A program made the translations under genes and the position numbers. This document shows positions 27,723-36,218 of a stretch of 64,000 bases of DNA, piece after piece (position 1 is the stretch's first letter; each line of letters opens with the position of its first letter). The stretch spans positions 2,754,001-2,818,000 of the forward strand of contig NZ_CP059576.1 in assembly GCF_014109825.1 (NCBI RefSeq), in the 5' to 3' direction. A model generated the notes under the pieces. It searched no databases. It saw nothing but the letters and a program-made list of their open reading frames with translations, and was not told where the DNA came from. Origin of the DNA: Legionella sp. PC997 (lineage in GTDB: Bacteria; Pseudomonadota; Gammaproteobacteria; Legionellales; Legionellaceae).

Positions 27723-28634
27723 TTAATTAAAAAGTTTAATTTGAATTTCTTGCGTGGAACTTTTCCAAGCTCTTTTCATGATTTCCGTATTAAAAGAAAT
27801 CCCAAAATCCCCATTTCTGTTAAGAGCTATGATTCCCATTTCTCCATTTAACTTTTTATTTCGTTCATGAATTACGTAATCACATGCCTCTTGTAATGAC
27901 ATATTAAACTCCATCATCATGGATATGGTATGCCCCACCATCTTTCTAATTAAATATTCACCTTCGCCAGTTCCTGAGACTGCGCAGGTGCTATTGTTGG
28001 CATAACATCCTGCGCCAATTACACAACTATCACCAATTCGCCCTGGAAGACAATTGCTAACTCCACCGGTTGATGTTCCAGCTGCAAGATTGGCTTGCCG
28101 ATCTAAAGCCACAGCACCTACAGTTCCTTTCATTTTCTTTTTATGAATTTCTTCCCTTGTTTCTGTTTGTTTAAGCTTCTGGTAAATCTCATACTGATGT
28201 GGGGTGATAAAAAAAGACTCCTCTTCAAGTTCCATACCATATTTATTAGCTAATTCTAAAGCACCATACCCAGAAAGAAAGACATGCCGGGTATTCTCCA
28301 TCACTATTCGAGCAAGGCGAATCGGATTTTTTACCGTACGAACCATTGACACTGCACCAGCGTCAAGATCATAACCATTCATAATGGAAGCATCCATCTC
28401 TACTTCGCCTAGACAGTTTAATGCGGATCCTCTTCCTGCATTAAACAGGGGGTTATCTTCAAGAAAAGCAACCGCCTCTTCAACTGCATCTAAAGCAGAG
28501 CCATTTTTTTCAAGCACTGCATAACCCGTTTCCGTTGCTTTAGCTAAACCCTCTGCAAATTCCTTTTGATGTTCTTGCAAAAAAGCATAATTTTCACTAG
28601 CACCACCATGTACTGCGATTGCAATTTTGTTCAT
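27723..28634 (-). CDS. iaaA: Isoaspartyl peptidase / type 2 asparaginase
   Basis: This Ntn hydrolase of 303 residues cleaves beta-aspartyl peptides and sometimes asparagine. The precursor splits itself before Thr171 in KGTVGAVALD, which becomes the nucleophile. GRGSALN and the conserved SGTGEGEYLIR near residue 225 complete the active site. It is the last gene of a minus-strand cluster after cyanophycinase (13 bases apart) and cyanophycin synthetase. Its likely job is to hydrolyse beta-Asp-Arg released by cyanophycinase, giving Asp and Arg. The family is certain; the in vivo role is inferred from the neighbours. Confidence 0.93.
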   Translation of the reverse strand: MNKIAIAVHGGASENYAFLQEHQKEFAEGLAKATETGYAVLEKNGSALDAVEEAVAFLEDNPLFNAGRGSALNCLGEVEMDASIMNGYDLDAGAVSMVRTVKNPIRLARIVMENTRHVFLSGYGALELANKYGMELEEESFFITPHQYEIYQKLKQTETREEIHKKKMKGTVGAVALDRQANLAAGTSTGGVSNCLPGRIGDSCVIGAGCYANNSTCAVSGTGEGEYLIRKMVGHTISMMMEFNMSLQEACDYVIHERNKKLNGEMGIIALNRNGDFGISFNTEIMKRAWKSSTQEIQIKLFN

Positions 28635-28647
28635 AAGGCTTATTCCG

Positions 28648-29514
28648 TCACTTTGATTGTTTACTTACAGGGATTGCAGGATTTGCCAGCGTGCGATCAG
28701 CAATTGAAAATTGGCATCCTTTAACCAGAAGATGGACTATCAGATTTTCAACAAATACGGGCTCTCCTTCTTCAACCTCTGTAATATTCGTTTGATCAAT
28801 ATTTCTTCCATCAATGATAACCACCATGCCTGAACCATAACATTCAGCATTGGATCCATTTCGAATTACCAGGGCAGTATCTTCGCCTAGACCAATACCT
28901 AATTGTTCTGGGTTCATAATAATGGCATGCGCAAGACGACTAAATCGTCCTCTTTTGATAAAATGAGTATCAATAACACAAGACTGTAAAATTCCTAAAC
29001 CTGAAGAAGTGAGTAAATTTCGATATCTTAAAGCCTCTGATAATCCCCCACCAGTAATCATAACGGTTCCCATCACCATTGCCCCGGCACTGGTACCAGC
29101 AATTATAAACTCACTGTCCTTCAGATATCTTTCTTTAAGAATATCGACAATAGGGGTTCCACCTAATATCGTGGACAAACGAAACTGGTCCCCTCCCGTA
29201 AAAAAAATAGCGCCAGCATCTTTTGCTCTTTTTAAATATTCATCTTGGCGTGCTTCACTTCTTTTTTTTATAGGAAGAAATCCTATATTGTTATAACCCA
29301 TGTTCTGAAAAACTTTTTGATAGATTTTTTTTACCTCATCCTGAATTTCAGAACCAGTGGTAATAATTTCAATCTTCTTATTCGAGGGCGGCAATAATTC
29401 ATTGAGGATTTCATACCGAGTAAATTCTTTTTTTTGCTCTAATATATCTAAAGGCTCCTCATCACCCTTGTCCTCCGCTCCTCCAATGATCAATAACTTA
29501 GCTTTGGGTGTCAT
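28648..29514 (-). CDS. cphB: Cyanophycinase
   Basis: CphB cuts cyanophycin (poly-Asp with Arg side chains) into beta-Asp-Arg dipeptides. The 288-residue protein has a serine-peptidase (S51-like) layout: GGAEDK near the start, FFTGGDQFRLSTILGGTPI, and GTSAGAMVMG with the nucleophile Ser142. DTHFIKRGRFSRL carries the family His and Arg. There is no signal peptide, so it acts in the cytoplasm. Its start overlaps the end of cphA by 17 bases, showing translational coupling. Confidence 0.94.
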   Translation of the reverse strand: MTPKAKLLIIGGAEDKGDEEPLDILEQKKEFTRYEILNELLPPSNKKIEIITTGSEIQDEVKKIYQKVFQNMGYNNIGFLPIKKRSEARQDEYLKRAKDAGAIFFTGGDQFRLSTILGGTPIVDILKERYLKDSEFIIAGTSAGAMVMGTVMITGGGLSEALRYRNLLTSSGLGILQSCVIDTHFIKRGRFSRLAHAIIMNPEQLGIGLGEDTALVIRNGSNAECYGSGMVVIIDGRNIDQTNITEVEEGEPVFVENLIVHLLVKGCQFSIADRTLANPAIPVSKQSK

Positions 29515-32137
29515 TATAAACCTCGTTCACCAGCATCGCCTGTTTTTCCTTTTTCTTGAGGAAATTAGTTGTTTCAAATACGTCCTCAACGGCGCAAAAA
29601 ATAAACGTATTTGGCTCAGCTATTGCCATCATATGCTCAATTGCCTCAATCTCATCTGAAATAATATTTAATGAGGGTTTGAAATCAGAACGAAGTATGC
29701 CTGCAACAAGAAGACGATTCATTTCATGATGTGTTCTTCCTCTTCCGTCCTTATCATGACGAATGACAATCTCATCAAACATAGAAGCGATTTGATAACC
29801 TAATTGTTCAATATCTTCATCGCGTCGATCGCCCACCACTCCGATGATTCCTATTTTTTTAGCACAGTGCAGTGAATGAAGATAATTTTTTAATTCGCAA
29901 AATGCTCCTTCGTTATGAGCGTAATCGACCATCACTTGGCAATGAGGAAATTTAAACAGATTCATTCTACCTGGAAGATTTTCAACAGTAGGATAGAAAA
30001 TTTGGAGCGCTTCTTTTATTTTTTCTATCGAAAAATGACTTACCACTCCAGCTAATGTGGCTGCTAATATATTCATGATCATAGCGGTAGCATTGCCTTG
30101 AAAACTAAGAGGTATTGATTTTATATCTGCTAAAACTGTCCGCTCCGATCCCCTTTGTATTACGATACTTCCTTGAGCCATGTACGCGGCCAACCCACCT
30201 AAATTACAATGTCTCCTAATTCTTGGATTTTCAAACATACTAAATAAGGCAATGTTGCATGTTAAATCATTCCTTATCTCATAGGTTAAATCGTCATCCG
30301 CATTTAAAATTGCATAACCTGTATCTTTTGTACTCCGTGCAACAACGGCTTTCACCTCCGCCAATTCTTCAAGAGTATGGATGTCATTTAATCCCAAATG
30401 ATCCCCGGTGATATTAGTAATCACACTAATATCTGACTCATCAAATCCCAAGCCGGAACGTAAAATCCCGCCTCGCGCACATTCTAAGACTGCGTAATCT
30501 ACTTCTGGATCATACAAAACTACTTGTGCGCTTGTAGGTCCACTACAATCCCCGCTAAAGATGAGCTTATTATTAATATAAATCCCATCCGTAGTAGTAT
30601 GTCCTGTGTAATGATTCGCACAACGAGCAAGATGAGCAATGAGGCGCACAACAGATGTTTTTCCGTTAGTTCCTGTAACTGCAACTATTGGGATTCGTGA
30701 AGTCAAATTAGACGGATAAAGCATATTTATAATAGGTTCTGCAACATTGCGTGGCGTACCCTCATTAGGGGATAAATGCATTCTCAAACCTGGTCCCGCA
30801 TTTACTTCAATAATCGCTCCATTATTTTCATTGATAGGAGAACAGATGTCCTTTGCGATTACATCGATTCCACAAATATCCAAATTCATAAGTCTCGCAA
30901 CACGTTCTGCAAGAAAAATATTAAAAGGATGAACGATATCCGTAACATCTTTAGCTGTGCCGCCTGAACTTAAATTGGCAGTTTCTTTTAGATCTAAAAT
31001 ATGGTCCTTAGGTAAAATGCTTTCTAAAGTTAGATTATTTTGTTTTAAAATAGAGAAAGTAGTTTCATCAATCTTAATTGTGGTCAGTACATTTTCATGA
31101 GATTCACCCCGATTAGGATCTTCATTCGCTTGTTGAATTAATTGGCGAATTGTAAGTCTTCCGTCCCCTTTAACTTGAGCGGGGGTACGTTTTGCAACCG
31201 CAACTACTTTATAGTTGACTACTAAAAATCGATAATCCTCTCCAACAGTAAATCGCTCAATTATCAATTCATTAGAGATTTTTTTCGCGAGCTCATAACC
31301 GAAAATTGCTTTACTGAGATCAGTAATATTCGTAGTTACACCTTTTCCATGATTTCCGTTGTGGGGCTTTATTACTAATGGGAATCCTAAATATTCTATT
31401 GCATCGTGTAGTTCGTCTTCAGAACTAATAATTAATCCTTTTGGCGTAGGGATTAGATTTGAATTAAGAATTTGCTTTGTAAGTTCTTTATCAGAAGCAA
31501 TATCGACACCAATAGAACTCGTTTTAGAAGACACTGAAGCCCAAATTTTTTTTTGGTTTCGACCATATCCCAGTGTAATTAACGAAGTATTCTCATGACG
31601 TTTCCAAGGTATTTTGCGTTTCGTCGCTTCTTCTATCAGCGCCCTAGTACTAGGACCCAAGCCTTTTTGTTTAAAAATTTCTTTTAAATGATTAATTGCC
31701 TCATCAAGGGGGTATTCTTTACCTTCAGCTAGGGAATGAATGAAATTGACTGCAACCTGTCCCGCATACAAGCCCGCTTCTTCAATTTGGTATGCATATA
31801 TGACATGATAAACACCATACTCATTAGTTCCATAAGTTCTGCCAAAACCACAGTCCATTCCTGCAAGGCACTGTAACTCCAAGGCAATATGTTCAATCAC
31901 ATGACCCAACCAAGTGCCTTCTTCTATACGTTTTAGAAATCCACCTTCAACGCCTAAAGAACAACGATGCTTGTCTAAACTAGGTAGATTTTGTATCAAT
32001 CGCTCTTTAAACCCAATTAACCGATTTGTGGGAAGTTCTTCATATTTCCCTAAGTCAAGTTTGATAACTATGAGTTCTTTTCTGTAGTTCGACCAATAAT
32101 TCGGACCTTTCAAAACTTGGGTTTTTAAAATGTTCAT
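29498..32137 (-). CDS. cphA: Cyanophycin synthetase
   Basis: CphA polymerises Asp and Arg into cyanophycin using ATP, without ribosomes. From the ATG at 32137 it has 879 residues; AAGGA precedes this codon with five to six bases between, and longer frames to 32185 lack a site. It has the N-terminal domain, an ATP-grasp domain (about 200-480; GFPLVIKPHNGNHGKGV) and a Mur-ligase domain with Walker A GTNGKTSV near residue 490. DYAHNEGAF and VGDRRDED are conserved. Length and domain order match the two-domain synthetases. It leads an operon with cphB and iaaA. Confidence 0.95.
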   Translation of the reverse strand: MNILKTQVLKGPNYWSNYRKELIVIKLDLGKYEELPTNRLIGFKERLIQNLPSLDKHRCSLGVEGGFLKRIEEGTWLGHVIEHIALELQCLAGMDCGFGRTYGTNEYGVYHVIYAYQIEEAGLYAGQVAVNFIHSLAEGKEYPLDEAINHLKEIFKQKGLGPSTRALIEEATKRKIPWKRHENTSLITLGYGRNQKKIWASVSSKTSSIGVDIASDKELTKQILNSNLIPTPKGLIISSEDELHDAIEYLGFPLVIKPHNGNHGKGVTTNITDLSKAIFGYELAKKISNELIIERFTVGEDYRFLVVNYKVVAVAKRTPAQVKGDGRLTIRQLIQQANEDPNRGESHENVLTTIKIDETTFSILKQNNLTLESILPKDHILDLKETANLSSGGTAKDVTDIVHPFNIFLAERVARLMNLDICGIDVIAKDICSPINENNGAIIEVNAGPGLRMHLSPNEGTPRNVAEPIINMLYPSNLTSRIPIVAVTGTNGKTSVVRLIAHLARCANHYTGHTTTDGIYINNKLIFSGDCSGPTSAQVVLYDPEVDYAVLECARGGILRSGLGFDESDISVITNITGDHLGLNDIHTLEELAEVKAVVARSTKDTGYAILNADDDLTYEIRNDLTCNIALFSMFENPRIRRHCNLGGLAAYMAQGSIVIQRGSERTVLADIKSIPLSFQGNATAMIMNILAATLAGVVSHFSIEKIKEALQIFYPTVENLPGRMNLFKFPHCQVMVDYAHNEGAFCELKNYLHSLHCAKKIGIIGVVGDRRDEDIEQLGYQIASMFDEIVIRHDKDGRGRTHHEMNRLLVAGILRSDFKPSLNIISDEIEAIEHMMAIAEPNTFIFCAVEDVFETTNFLKKKEKQAMLVNEVYNDTQS

Positions 32138-32295
32138 TAGCATTCCTTTGGCATATAATGAATTACTGAAAACTCTTTTTAGCATAGGAAGAATTATTTA
32201 ATTCTTCAAATCAATTTAAAAAATAATTGATTTGTAAATCAAGGTGAACTAAGGAATACACTTAATTATTTGAAAAACAATAATTTTTAAGAGAA

Positions 32296-32329
32296 ATTAC
32301 CCGCATTCTTGTAAAGAATGCAGGTAAAT
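32296..32329 (-). terminator. Strong hairpin terminator
   Basis: ATTACCCGCATTCTT and AAGAATGCAGGTAAAT pair over about 14 bp with one mismatch and a GTA loop. It follows the stop codon of the small secreted protein gene and separates it from cphA on the same strand. AT-rich sequence follows. Confidence 0.65.
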
Positions 32330-32333
32330 TGGA

Positions 32334-32609
32334 TTATTTTTTGATGTCGCATGTGATTTGTGTACAGTCTCTACAATGCTTTTGTGCAAAAGAAAATGAT
32401 TTAGCAGCAGAACCGGCATGCTCTGACATTCTCTTATCAGCATCTTGATCTGCTTTTTTGTCACTAGAGCTTGCATTGGTAGTACAAACCCAATTTGAAC
32501 TCATTGAAGTTTTAGTTTTAGAATCCGAACTCGTTGCTTCATCATTTGCAAATGAAGCTACAGAGAAACAAACGAGCGTACTAAATAAGAGTCCTGATAA
32601 AATTTTCAT
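32334..32609 (-). CDS. Small exported protein with four cysteines
   Basis: This 91-residue protein has a clear Sec signal peptide (MKILSGLLFSTLVCFSVASFA, likely cut after SFA). The mature part is Ser/Lys/Asp-rich. Four Cys lie in it, one in SNWVCTTN and three in HCRDCTQITC near the end, so disulphides are likely in the periplasm. I do not recognise the family. Its ATG overlaps the end of the PRC-barrel gene by four bases, so the two are co-translated. Confidence 0.75.
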   Translation of the reverse strand: MKILSGLLFSTLVCFSVASFANDEATSSDSKTKTSMSSNWVCTTNASSSDKKADQDADKRMSEHAGSAAKSFSFAQKHCRDCTQITCDIKK

Positions 32610-32953
32610 TGTCTATCTCCAGTATAAAAACCTGATATAGTAGTTTTAAATTCAGCTGCAGAAAAATTGGGCCAATGGTCTTTATCAAAACCTGGGGCTT
32701 TCTTCAAACGCTCTTTATCCACATTTAGAACAAAGCAGTCTTCTTTGTTATTGTATAAAAATAAATTCCAGGGCACTGCAAAAAACTTGTTTCCAAAGCC
32801 TAAAAAGCCTCCAAAATCTAATACCAGATAATTCACTTTTCCGGATTCTTTATCTATAACAACTTCGGCTATTTCACCTAGGTCTTCATGGGCAGAATTC
32901 ATAACTTTAGCCCCAGTAATCTCTCCGGATTTTACAATTCCTCTGTTCTCCAT
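32606..32953 (-). CDS. PRC-barrel domain protein
   Basis: This 115-residue protein carries a PRC-barrel: IVKSGEITGAKVMNSAHEDLGEIAEVVIDKESGKVNYLVLDFGGFLG, then FFAVPWNLF. Stand-alone PRC-barrel proteins of this kind are common in stress regulons, but no activity is established. AAAGGAGT precedes the ATG. A CsbD gene lies 32 bases upstream on the same strand, and the small exported protein follows with a four-base overlap, so this looks like one operon. Confidence 0.88.
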   Translation of the reverse strand: MENRGIVKSGEITGAKVMNSAHEDLGEIAEVVIDKESGKVNYLVLDFGGFLGFGNKFFAVPWNLFLYNNKEDCFVLNVDKERLKKAPGFDKDHWPNFSAAEFKTTISGFYTGDRQ

Positions 32954-32985
32954 TTTAAAACTCCTTTTAAATTCCTAACTAACTA

Positions 32986-33189
32986 TTAATGATGAATTTT
33001 GTTTTGGAAGTCTTTCACTGCTTTTTTAGCTTCTTCTTCACTATAACCATAATGTTTTCTTAATTTTCCAAAAATTTCTTCTTGGTTGCCTTCAATTTGT
33101 TTAAGGTCATCATCAGTGAGTTTGCCCCAAAATTGCTTCATTTGACCTTTAATTTCCATCCATTTACCTTGAAAAATATTCTGGTTCAT
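32986..33189 (-). CDS. CsbD-family stress protein
   Basis: This 67-residue protein matches the CsbD family: MNQNIFQGKWMEIKGQMKQFWGKLTDDDLKQIEG then EEIFGKLRKHYGYSEEEAKKAV. Family members are small helical cytoplasmic proteins induced by general stress in several bacteria; their activity is unknown. AAAGGAGAACAAA precedes the ATG. It is the first gene of the group with the PRC-barrel and exported proteins. Confidence 0.93.
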   Translation of the reverse strand: MNQNIFQGKWMEIKGQMKQFWGKLTDDDLKQIEGNQEEIFGKLRKHYGYSEEEAKKAVKDFQNKIHH

Positions 33190-33359
33190 TTTGTTCTCCT
33201 TTATAATTTTTGCTAATAAAAATCTTCTTTATTGCAAACTAAAGGCTAGTAAAGAATTATAAAAAACGCAAAAAAACAAATTTACCAATTTAAGAAACCC
33301 GGGTTCTATTAATGCCCATCCTAGGATTACTAAGGGTATATTTGGAAGATCATTAAGGT

Positions 33360-33827
33360 TTATATTATGATTTCCATTACAGTTACAGGATGTCCTTTGA
33401 AGGTGTCTTTACCTATAATGTTCCATCCTAATGATTGGTAATAGCTTGGGATTGTTCGATCAAAAGCAAAGAGATAAAGTACTTCATATCCCATTTTTTT
33501 TGCTTGTTCTTTAGTAACATCAATAAGTCGTTGACCTAGTCCTTGTCTTTGATACTCGGGTTTTACAGTTAAAGAGCCTAACCATGGCATTAAATCTGGG
33601 CGTATCCCATCATTTTCACGTAAACTGCACATGCCCACTGCTTTTTCCTCATCAAATGCCACAAAGGTCATTGGCAAGGTTTCATTATTTGCATGGTCAA
33701 GAAAACGCTGTTCAACAACGTGGAGGGGCACACCAGGTAACCAAATTTTTCCAAGTCCTTCTTGCCACATTAGAGCAAGTTCAGGGATCGCATTAAGATT
33801 ATTTTGCAGAAGTTCAATTCTTATCAT
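33360..33827 (-). CDS. GNAT-family N-acetyltransferase
   Basis: This 155-residue protein is a GNAT acetyltransferase. Motif A reads SLTVKPEYQRQGLGQRLIDVTKEQAKKMG with the Q-x-x-G-x-G turn that binds acetyl-CoA. VLYLFAFDRTIPSYYQSLGW follows, with the family Tyr and Gly-Trp. The ATG at 33827 (MIRIELLQNN) fits the family N-terminus and has GAG upstream; an ATG at 33839 would add four residues. It is isolated and the substrate is unknown. Confidence 0.85.
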   Translation of the reverse strand: MIRIELLQNNLNAIPELALMWQEGLGKIWLPGVPLHVVEQRFLDHANNETLPMTFVAFDEEKAVGMCSLRENDGIRPDLMPWLGSLTVKPEYQRQGLGQRLIDVTKEQAKKMGYEVLYLFAFDRTIPSYYQSLGWNIIGKDTFKGHPVTVMEIII

Positions 33828-34047
33828 GTTAATACTCATTAATTTTGCAGTACTTAGTTAATCACAGAAATTAGGATACCTCTTGTATTTCTCTTTTACC
33901 ACGGGTATCCCAAGTAATTAAAAGGAACAGATAAATAGTTAGAAAAAAGGTCGAGAAACTAGTCAAAGGATACGTCTAAGCGAAGTTACAACTCCTGAAT
34001 CCTCATCTATACTAAAAATAGTTTGTGGATCGAGCAAAGGAATAATA

Positions 34048-35571
34048 ATGAATACTCGTTCAGGTAGTGGACGCGGCGATTTTCATACTCTGTACCAAGG
34101 TCATTCTGTAGATGATCTCATCATTGAATATATGGAAGAAAATAACATTCCTGGAATGTCTTTAGCCATTGTACAAGCGCCTTATATTACTCGGGTGATT
34201 GGCTATGGGCTTGCGAATACAGAAAAAAAGCTTCTTGTGTCCCCTCATACTCTCTTTCCTGTTGGACAATTAACGCATGCTTTTACTGCGGTAGCTATAA
34301 TGCAATTACTCGAAGAAGGAAAACTACAGTTAGAGGATCCGATTTCAGCTTCTATATCATCCTTACCTCAAGAATGGCAAGCTGTTACCATTGGACAATT
34401 ATTAACTCACAGTTCAGGCATTCCTGATTATTCAGAATGTGAAGGTTTTTCATATCATAAAGATTATCACCCTGAAGAGATTTTTAATTTAATTAAGGAT
34501 CCAAATTTATTATTTACTTCAGGCACCAAAATGAAACCCAGTGCCTCAAATTATTATTTACTAGGAATTATTATTGAAAACCTCAGTGGCATGAGTTATG
34601 AAGCTTATGTTACCAAAAATCAGATTGAGCGCGTTGGTTTGAAATGCACATCGTTTATCAAAAATACCTCTTCCATAGCCAATGAAGTGAATAATGGGAC
34701 AACCCCTTTTAAACATAGTGAGTTTTTACATAACCCCTCTTATATAGATCCAATAGAGGCCGCTGTAGGTTATACAGCAGATAATAAGGCGGCTCCAGAG
34801 CTTACTTGGACAACTACTTTTGCGCATAGTGGGATCATGGCTTCCGCAGAAAATATCAGCAGATGGGATATCGGTCTGGCGGGAAGTATTTTAATTAAAG
34901 AAGCAGAACATAGGGATTTCCTCTATCAGTGTATTACTTTAAATAATAATATAGTGATTCCCGGAAATGCGAGCTGGTTATTCCCGGGCCATCCTGGCTT
35001 AATGGAAATAAAAGGCAACGTTCCTGGTTTTTCAGCTTTTTTAAGTCGTTTTACCGCACCGGATGAGCTTTTATGTGTCACTCTTTTAGCCAACAAAGAG
35101 AATTTATTTGATTTAGATATCTTAGCCCGTAAAATTGCAGCCGCATTTAATATTAAACTGGCAGCTCCAGAAGGGTCAGGTTCACAAACACTGCAAAGCC
35201 CCTATTCAGTATCTCAAACTATAGAACGAATCACTGACATGATTACCCAAAAAGGGGGAAAAATATTTGCCCATATTGATCACAGTAGTGAAGCTCAAAG
35301 GGTGAATCAAACACTACCACCTACTGAGGTACTGATCATAGGTAACCCTGAGAAAGGAACAGCATTGATGCAAGAGAATGCAGCCGTTGCGCTTGATTTA
35401 CCCTTGCGAATCATGGTTACAGAAGATAAACGGGGACAGGTTTGGTTAAGTTTCACTGATCCTATTCAATTAGGTAAAAAATATCATTTACAAGATCAAC
35501 AATTAAAACAAATCGCATCTACGTTACTCATACTTTGTGAAAAAGCCGTATCAGCACAAAGCATTCCTTAA
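34048..35571 (+). CDS. Beta-lactamase-fold pseudoenzyme fused to DUF302
   Basis: The first 350 residues of this 507-residue protein follow the class C beta-lactamase/serine hydrolase fold: PGMSLAIVQ, TLFPVGQLTHAFTAVAIMQLLEEGKL, TIGQLLTHSSGIPDY. The catalytic residues are missing. In the SxxK motif Ser is Gln74 and Lys is His77. The Tyr of the YxN motif is Pro164 and its Asn is Ala166. The C-terminal 115 residues (from about 390) match DUF302 (GGKIFAHIDHSSEAQRV, TEVLIIGNPEKGTALMQ). No signal peptide is seen. This looks like a binding or scaffold protein, not a hydrolase. An effector role is possible. Confidence 0.8.
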   Translation: MNTRSGSGRGDFHTLYQGHSVDDLIIEYMEENNIPGMSLAIVQAPYITRVIGYGLANTEKKLLVSPHTLFPVGQLTHAFTAVAIMQLLEEGKLQLEDPISASISSLPQEWQAVTIGQLLTHSSGIPDYSECEGFSYHKDYHPEEIFNLIKDPNLLFTSGTKMKPSASNYYLLGIIIENLSGMSYEAYVTKNQIERVGLKCTSFIKNTSSIANEVNNGTTPFKHSEFLHNPSYIDPIEAAVGYTADNKAAPELTWTTTFAHSGIMASAENISRWDIGLAGSILIKEAEHRDFLYQCITLNNNIVIPGNASWLFPGHPGLMEIKGNVPGFSAFLSRFTAPDELLCVTLLANKENLFDLDILARKIAAAFNIKLAAPEGSGSQTLQSPYSVSQTIERITDMITQKGGKIFAHIDHSSEAQRVNQTLPPTEVLIIGNPEKGTALMQENAAVALDLPLRIMVTEDKRGQVWLSFTDPIQLGKKYHLQDQQLKQIASTLLILCEKAVSAQSIP

Positions 35572-35706
35572 TTTAATTTATTGACTGAATGAGTTAATAA
35601 ATCATGGAGAGTAAATCGAGTTGAGGACGAAGTATAATGTTTATTGAAATTGATTTAAAATAAAAAATAAGGATTTTGTAGCCTTTAATTTTAACTGGAT
35701 TAACCA

Positions 35707-36147
35707 ATGAAGTTCTCAACACTATTAAGGCTGATACGATTTTGGCCGCCATTTTGGGGTGCTGGAATTAGTGTAAAAAGTTTTCATTCTGATGGTAGTC
35801 AGATTGTCGTCCAGATGAAAATGCGTTTTTGGAACAAGAATTATGTGGGAACGCATTATGGTGGCTCCATGTATTCTATGACTGATCCTTTTTATATGTT
35901 GATGTTAATGCATTTATTAGGGAAGGGGTATGTAGTTTGGGATAAATCAGCGTCAATTCGTTATAAAATACCTGCTAAAGGCACCCTTTATGCACAATTT
36001 AAACTCTCTCCACAACAGGTTGAAAACATTCGGCATGAAGTCAATGAAGCGAAAAAAATTGATTCAGAATTTATCATTCCTATAACTGATAAAGAAGGAA
36101 AAATTGTTGCTGAAGTAAAAAAAACTCTTTCCATTATTAAAAAATAA
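35707..36147 (+). CDS. DUF4442-type hotdog thioesterase-like protein
   Basis: This 146-residue protein resembles the DUF4442 hotdog-fold group. WPPFWGAGISVKSFHSDGSQIVVQMKMRFWNKNYVGTHYGGSMYSMTDPF contains the hotdog helix with its Gly-Gly turn. SIRYKIPAKGTLYAQFKLS fits the following strands. Such proteins are thought to act on acyl-CoA or other fatty acyl groups, but no clear substrate is known. No motif of known thioesterase catalysis is certain. It lies 135 bases after the pseudo-beta-lactamase gene. Confidence 0.8.
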   Translation: MKFSTLLRLIRFWPPFWGAGISVKSFHSDGSQIVVQMKMRFWNKNYVGTHYGGSMYSMTDPFYMLMLMHLLGKGYVVWDKSASIRYKIPAKGTLYAQFKLSPQQVENIRHEVNEAKKIDSEFIIPITDKEGKIVAEVKKTLSIIKK

Positions 36148-36218
36148 AGATCAGATAATTTATTGATTATTTCAGTCATGATCTCAGGGAAACAGAACGG
36201 TTTATAAGGAAAGAATTA

